Assembly: GCA_049841155.1 (NCBI GenBank)
Contig: JASGHI010000004.1
Span: 186,001 to 250,000 of the forward strand
Source: ZC4RG30 sp049841155
GTDB lineage: Bacteria; Pseudomonadota; Gammaproteobacteria; Steroidobacterales; Steroidobacteraceae
Reading direction: 5' to 3'
DNA length: 64,000 nt
Position 1 is the first letter of the stretch, and each line of letters opens with the position of its first letter. Shown one piece after another: positions 60,426-64,000 of the stretch. The translations under genes were made by a program, and so were the position numbers. The notes beneath the pieces were generated by a model. That model did no database searches. It was not told the origin of the DNA and saw only the letters and a list, made by a program, of their open reading frames with translations.

Positions 60426-60981
60426 GCCCGGCCTGGGGGCTCACCGCGTTGACGTCCACGCCCAGCAGGCGCCAGGCCGCCAGCCAGCGTTCCTCGTAGG
60501 GCAGGTCGAACAGCACCGATTCATTCATCGGCAATGTCAGCCAGGCGTTGTCGAGGATCTCGCGCTCGAGCTGGCCCGGTTCCCAACCGGCGTAACCCAG
60601 CGCGATGAAGGCATCCTGCGGGCCTTCCCCGCGCGCCATCGCGGCCAGCACGTCGCGGCTGGTCGTGACCTGGATGTTGTCGGAGATCCGGTGGGTGGAA
60701 TCCCAGTTGCCGCCCGGGCGGTGCAGCACGAAGCCGCGGTCCTGGTGCACGGGGCCGCCGCGCAGCACCGGCCGCTCGCCGATGGTGTCGCTGTGCGCGG
60801 CCAGTTTCATCTGCGACAGCACTTCGGACAGGCGCATCGGCAGCGGCTTGTTCAGCACGATGCCCAGCGCGCCTTTCTCGCCGTGCTCGCAGATCAGTGT
60901 AACGGTCTGGGCGAAGCCTGGATCGTCGAATCCGGGCATGGCGACCAGCAGATGGTTCGTCAGGTTGCTCGGAGTGGTCAT
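60418..60981 (-). CDS. yqgE: YqgE/AlgH family protein
   Basis: The product is 187 residues. LTNHLLVAMPGFDDPGFAQT, GALGIVLNKPL, VLRGGPVHQDRGFVLH and ALGYAGWEPGQLEREILDNAW are the family signatures. The function is uncertain; AlgH in Pseudomonas is linked to alginate regulation. It usually sits beside ruvX, as here. The ATG at 60981 is preferred over upstream in-frame codons because the family starts close to it. Confidence 0.95.
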   Translation of the reverse strand: MTTPSNLTNHLLVAMPGFDDPGFAQTVTLICEHGEKGALGIVLNKPLPMRLSEVLSQMKLAAHSDTIGERPVLRGGPVHQDRGFVLHRPGGNWDSTHRISDNIQVTTSRDVLAAMARGEGPQDAFIALGYAGWEPGQLEREILDNAWLTLPMNESVLFDLPYEERWLAAWRLLGVDVNAVSPQAGHA

Positions 60982-61013
60982 GCTTCCCAGTATGGGGGCG
61001 CCTGTCCCGGTCC

Positions 61014-61925
61014 TCAAGGAACCCCTTCTCGGGGCACGGATACCGCGGTATCGGTCACGCGGCCGCCCACGAACTGCCACTCGTACGCAAAACGCAGCAG
61101 GCGGTAGTCGCGGGCGAGCTCCGGCGGGAAGGGGTCGAAGGGGCTGGCGAGGCGCAGGATGTCCAGCGCCGCCGCGTCGATTTCCGGATGGCCGCTGCTC
61201 TTGATGATGCGCGAGGACTGTAGGTGGCCATCGCGATGCAGCGCCACCTCGATCACCGGGTTGCCGGTGAGCCCGCGGCGCTGCGCCACCGAGGGGTAGT
61301 TGACCGTGCCGATCCGCTCCACCCGCCGGCGCCAGGCGTCGAGATAAGGTGCCAGGCGCGAAGCGCGGGTGTCGGCCGTCACGTACAGCTCGTCGCGCCG
61401 CTCGCCGCGCAGCCGCAGTTCGTCATCGCCCGCCGCTTCTCCTGCGGCCGCGGCCGCGCGGACTTCCGGCGGCGCCGGCTCGGCCAGCGGCAGCGCGACA
61501 ATACGCGCCAGGCCTGATTCCGCGCTGGCAGAGAGCACCGGCTCGGTGCCGGCCTGGGTGTCGCGGGATGGTGTTGGCGGCGGCGGGGGTTGCGGCCGGC
61601 CTGCCGAGGGGATTTCGGCGGCGCGGCGTTCGCTGCTGTTGCCCGAGCCGCTCTGCGTGCGCTGGGCAAGGTAGGTGGCGTCGGGGTTGCTGCGTTCTTC
61701 GGGCAATTCGTCCGAGACCAGCAGCACCTCGATGCCCGGGTCGCTGCTGGCATCGCGCTGGCCCGGCGGCGCGAAGGTGATGCCGAGGATGACGATGCCG
61801 TGCAGCAGCACCGCCAGCATCAGCATGGAGGCCAGGCGGTCGCGCGTCACGCGGCTCGCGGCGCGGTCGGCCCGCCGGCGCAGCGGCCGGGCTGGCGGCT
61901 CCAGCGGCTGGGCCAGCGAGGCCAT
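61014..61925 (-). CDS. tonB: TonB-family energy transducer
   Basis: The product is 303 residues. One amino-terminal membrane helix (about 33-52, ASMLMLAVLLHGIVILGITF) precedes a Pro/Ser-rich and Ala-rich periplasmic spacer. The carboxy-terminal TonB domain has YPSVAQRRGLTGNPVIEVAL and SGHPEIDAAALDILRLASPF. It couples the proton motive force to outer membrane receptors; in Pseudomonas the gene at this place (tonB3) is linked to twitching motility. The start overlaps the gshB stop by one base (TGATG). Confidence 0.92.
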   Translation of the reverse strand: MASLAQPLEPPARPLRRRADRAASRVTRDRLASMLMLAVLLHGIVILGITFAPPGQRDASSDPGIEVLLVSDELPEERSNPDATYLAQRTQSGSGNSSERRAAEIPSAGRPQPPPPPTPSRDTQAGTEPVLSASAESGLARIVALPLAEPAPPEVRAAAAAGEAAGDDELRLRGERRDELYVTADTRASRLAPYLDAWRRRVERIGTVNYPSVAQRRGLTGNPVIEVALHRDGHLQSSRIIKSSGHPEIDAAALDILRLASPFDPFPPELARDYRLLRFAYEWQFVGGRVTDTAVSVPREGVP

Positions 61926-62902
61926 CAGCCCTGCCGGCGTGCCGCGAGGCGCCGGCCCAGCGCCTGGATGAAGAGGTCGGCCACGTCGGTGCCAGTCTGC
62001 TTGTGGATCTCGCGCACGCCGGTGGGGCTGGTGACGTTGATCTCGGTGACGTAGCCGCCGATCACGTCCAGCCCCACGAACAGCATGCCGCGGCGGGCCA
62101 GTTCAGGACCGATGCGCGCGGCCAGCTCCCGGTCGCGGTCATTGAGCTCGCGCACCACGCCGGTGGCGCCGGCCGCGAGGTTGCCGCGGTTGTCGGTGGC
62201 CGAAGGCATGCGCGCCAGCGCGTAGGGCGCCGGCTCGCCGTCCACCAGCAGCACCCGCGAATCCCCGCCGGTGACGATCTGCGGCAGGTAGCGCTGCACG
62301 ATGGCGAAGCGGCTGCCATAGTCGGTCAGGGTCTCGAACACCACGCGCAGGTTCTTGTCGGACTGGTCCACCACGAAGATGGAGCGGCCGCCCATGCCGT
62401 GCAGGGGCTTGACCACGACCCGCCCGTGCTCGGCGGCAAAGGCGCCCATGTCGTCCATGTCGCGGGTGATGAGGGTGGGCGCGCAGCATTCGGGGAACCA
62501 GGCCGTGTAGACCTTCTCGTTCATGTCGCGCAGGCCCTGGGGCGTGTTCACCACCATGGCTCCGGCCAGCTCGGCCCGTTCCAGCACGTAGGTGGTGTAG
62601 ATGAACTCCATGTCGAAGGGCGGATCCTTGCGCATCAGGATCACGTCGAAGTCCCCGAGCGGCCGTACGGCCGGCTCGCCCAGCGTGAACCAGTTCGCGG
62701 GATCGGCATGGACCGCCAGCGGCCGGGCCCTGCCGACGGCCACCCCGTCGCGCAGGCTGAGGTCGCCCTGGGTCAGGTAGAAGAGCTGATAGCCCCTGGC
62801 CTGGGCGGCCAGCAGCATGGCAAGGGTGGTGTCCTTGGCGTACTTGATGTCCCCGATGGGGTCCATCACTACGGCAAGCTCAAGCGGCTGGGTCATGGTC
62901 AT
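61925..62902 (-). CDS. gshB: Glutathione synthetase
   Basis: GshB joins gamma-glutamylcysteine and glycine using ATP. The product is 325 residues. The amino-terminal VVMDPIGDIKYAKDTTLAML, FDVILMRKDPPFDMEFIYTT, the ATP-grasp VVVKPLHGMGGRSIFV and GLDVIGGYVTEINVTSPTG are present. The ATG at 62902 has GAGAGA before it; a second ATG two codons later is possible. It is the first gene of the gshB-tonB-yqgE-ruvX-pyrB-pyrK set and is divergent from pilG. Confidence 0.96.
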   Translation of the reverse strand: MTMTQPLELAVVMDPIGDIKYAKDTTLAMLLAAQARGYQLFYLTQGDLSLRDGVAVGRARPLAVHADPANWFTLGEPAVRPLGDFDVILMRKDPPFDMEFIYTTYVLERAELAGAMVVNTPQGLRDMNEKVYTAWFPECCAPTLITRDMDDMGAFAAEHGRVVVKPLHGMGGRSIFVVDQSDKNLRVVFETLTDYGSRFAIVQRYLPQIVTGGDSRVLLVDGEPAPYALARMPSATDNRGNLAAGATGVVRELNDRDRELAARIGPELARRGMLFVGLDVIGGYVTEINVTSPTGVREIHKQTGTDVADLFIQALGRRLAARRQG

Positions 62903-62982
62903 GTTTCTCTCAGGAACGTGCCGCACATCAAGGCGTAATGTTATCCCACTGCCAGAATCGTCCCTCAGAAATGCGAACCGCG

Positions 62983-63011
62983 TTGCATGGCGAGGGGTAG
63001 GCCGATATGTT
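62983..63011 (+). promoter_or_regulatory. Candidate promoter of the pilGHI operon
   Basis: TTGCAT (four of six) and TATGTT (four of six) are separated by exactly 17 bases, ending 24 bases upstream of the pilG ATG. It would give a leader of about 18 bases. Confidence 0.45.
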
Positions 63012-63035
63012 AAAAGAACACGGGTTTCCACCGCT

Positions 63036-63455
63036 ATGAACGTTGCCGGGAGTACCGTGGCCGTGAACGACGAGGGCACCAGTCTCAAAGGCCTGAAAGT
63101 GCTCGTCATTGATGACAGCAAGACCATCCGGCGCACCGCCGAGACGCTGCTCGTCAAGGAGGGCTGCGAGGTCTTCACCGCCATCGACGGTTTCGATGCG
63201 CTGGCCAAGATCGCCGATCACCAGCCGGACATCGTCTTCGTCGACATCATGATGCCGCGCCTGGACGGCTACCAGACCTGCGCGCTCATCAAGCACAACA
63301 AGGTTTTCCGTTCGATTCCGGTCATCATGCTGTCCTCGAAGGACGGCCTGTTCGACCGGGCCCGTGGCCGCATCGTCGGCTCCGAGCACTACCTGACGAA
63401 GCCGTTCACCAAGGAAGAGCTTCTGGGTGCGATCGAGACGCACATTGGGAGATAG
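63036..63455 (+). CDS. pilG: Twitching motility response regulator PilG
   Basis: PilG is a single-domain CheY-like regulator of the Pil-Chp system that promotes pilus extension and polar localisation. The product is 139 residues with VLVIDDSKTIRRTAETLLVK, FTAIDGFDALAKIADHQPDI, the phosphorylated Asp in VFVDIMMPRLDGYQTCALIK and RGRIVGSEHYLTKPFTKEEL, nearly identical to Pseudomonas PilG. The ATG at 63036 gives a slightly longer amino terminus; a GTG nine codons later is possible. Confidence 0.95.
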   Translation: MNVAGSTVAVNDEGTSLKGLKVLVIDDSKTIRRTAETLLVKEGCEVFTAIDGFDALAKIADHQPDIVFVDIMMPRLDGYQTCALIKHNKVFRSIPVIMLSSKDGLFDRARGRIVGSEHYLTKPFTKEELLGAIETHIGR

Positions 63456-63458
63456 GCC

Positions 63459-63824
63459 GTGGCATTGATACTCATCGTCGACGACTCGCCCACCGAAGTG
63501 CACGTGATGAAAAAGGCGCTGGAGGGCAGCGGCTTCCGCACCGCCACCGCGGGCGACGGACAGGAAGGGGTGCGGCTGGCGCGCGAAATGCACCCGGACC
63601 TCATCTTCATGGACATCGTCATGCCCGGCATGAACGGCTACCAGGCCACGCGCGCCATCGTCAGCGACCCGGACACACAGCGCATCCCCATCGTCATGGT
63701 CACCTCCAAGGGCCATGAGACCGACCGCATCTGGGGCCTGCGCCAGGGTGCGGTGGACTACATGGTCAAGCCGGTGACGCCGGACAAGCTGGTGGAGAAA
63801 GCCCAGTCCACGCTCGCTGCGTGA
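63459..63824 (+). CDS. pilH: Twitching motility response regulator PilH
   Basis: PilH is the second CheY-like regulator of the Pil-Chp system and favours pilus retraction or acts as a phosphate sink. The product is 121 residues with LILIVDDSPTEVHVMKKALE, Asp in IFMDIVMPGMNGYQATRAI and WGLRQGAVDYMVKPVTPDKL. The GTG start lies three bases after the pilG stop. Confidence 0.95.
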   Translation: MALILIVDDSPTEVHVMKKALEGSGFRTATAGDGQEGVRLAREMHPDLIFMDIVMPGMNGYQATRAIVSDPDTQRIPIVMVTSKGHETDRIWGLRQGAVDYMVKPVTPDKLVEKAQSTLAA

Positions 63825-63834
63825 GGGGGCGACG

Positions 63835-64000
63835 TTGGACTCCGGATCCCTGATTCGATCGCTGCGTGACCGGCCCTTCGACCTGCTGGTGGCGCTGGAC
63901 CGCCGCGGCCGCGCGGGTTCGGCCGCTCCCGGCGAGGAGGCGGCAGCCGACCGCGAATGGGTGGGCGTCGCCTGGCGCATGGCGGGCGAGTCGTACCTGG
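63835..64000 (+). CDS. pilI: CheW-like adaptor PilI, start only (3' end outside window)
   Basis: A TTG start with GAGGGGG upstream opens a frame that stays open to the window end: DSGSLIRSLRDRPFDLLVAL, DRRGRAGSAAPGEEAAAD, then WVGVAWRMAGESYL. The place after pilH, the PFDLL opening and the WxGVxxRxxGxxYL pattern fit PilI, which links the receptor to the kinase ChpA. About 55 residues are visible. Confidence 0.8.
   Translation, partial: MDSGSLIRSLRDRPFDLLVALDRRGRAGSAAPGEEAAADREWVGVAWRMAGESYL

Overview
The window is about 64 kb of high-GC, densely packed bacterial chromosome. It fits a gammaproteobacterium near the Xanthomonadales, Nevskiales or Steroidobacterales. The evidence is Pseudomonas-like gene order (yggT-proC-yggS divergent from pilT-pilU; gshB-tonB-yqgE-ruvX-pyrB divergent from pilG-pilH-pilI), split class II ribonucleotide reductase genes nrdJa-nrdJb, tamA-tamB, and families I remember as common in Steroidobacter-like genomes (DUF6152-like and DUF6644-like proteins). 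No tRNA, rRNA, CRISPR array, integrase, transposase or phage gene was seen.

Layout. 1-2402: end of ppsA and its regulator ppsR, joined by an ATGA overlap. 2407-11000: a rearranged macromolecular-synthesis locus on the minus strand (rpsU, yqeY, a possible 25-residue membrane peptide, then dnaG, dinB, rpoD), interrupted by an MFS transporter on the plus strand. 11040-18133: tsaD, folB, folK, a pteridine-reductase-like gene, a MidA-like methyltransferase, a luciferase-like monooxygenase, cca and a lipoprotein peptidase. 18232-22766: a VapBC toxin-antitoxin pair with a palindromic operator, hsp20, and nrdJa-nrdJb behind a good NrdR-box candidate.

22824-26620 is the accessory region and the most notable part. 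It is a run of gene cassettes separated by attC-like recombination sites, with no integron integrase anywhere in the window (a CALIN-type array). The cassettes carry an unknown protein with GVWAS repeats, an alpha/beta hydrolase, a GNAT acetyltransferase, two very small membrane proteins (one of 58 residues), a GFA/CENP-V-like zinc protein, and a half-size EamA transporter. The last of these now overlaps a resident full-size EamA gene by four bases. One attC site looks like an internal-deletion derivative of another.

27535-44627 is mostly envelope and stress functions: two paralogous four-helix membrane proteins, Slt and MltD-type lytic transglycosylases, a TSUP permease, a two-component system whose sensor carries a slippage-prone Gly-Pro repeat, a secreted intradiol dioxygenase, a YghU-type glutathione transferase, a periplasmic cyclophilin, an L,D-transpeptidase, PpnN, HtpG, MsrB, a hydrolase and an HU-like protein.

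44749-64000 holds yggT-proC-yggS, three tandem type IV pilus retraction ATPase genes (the middle one, pilU-like, has a one-base frameshift), a nuclease with a disturbed start, tamA-tamB, a DUF6152-like pair, a pyrimidine/glutathione cluster containing a PyrK-like protein where pyrC would be expected, and the start of the Pil-Chp chemosensory operon. Pilus retraction (pilT/pilU) and its chemosensory control (pilG/H/I) are therefore both present, about 13 kb apart.
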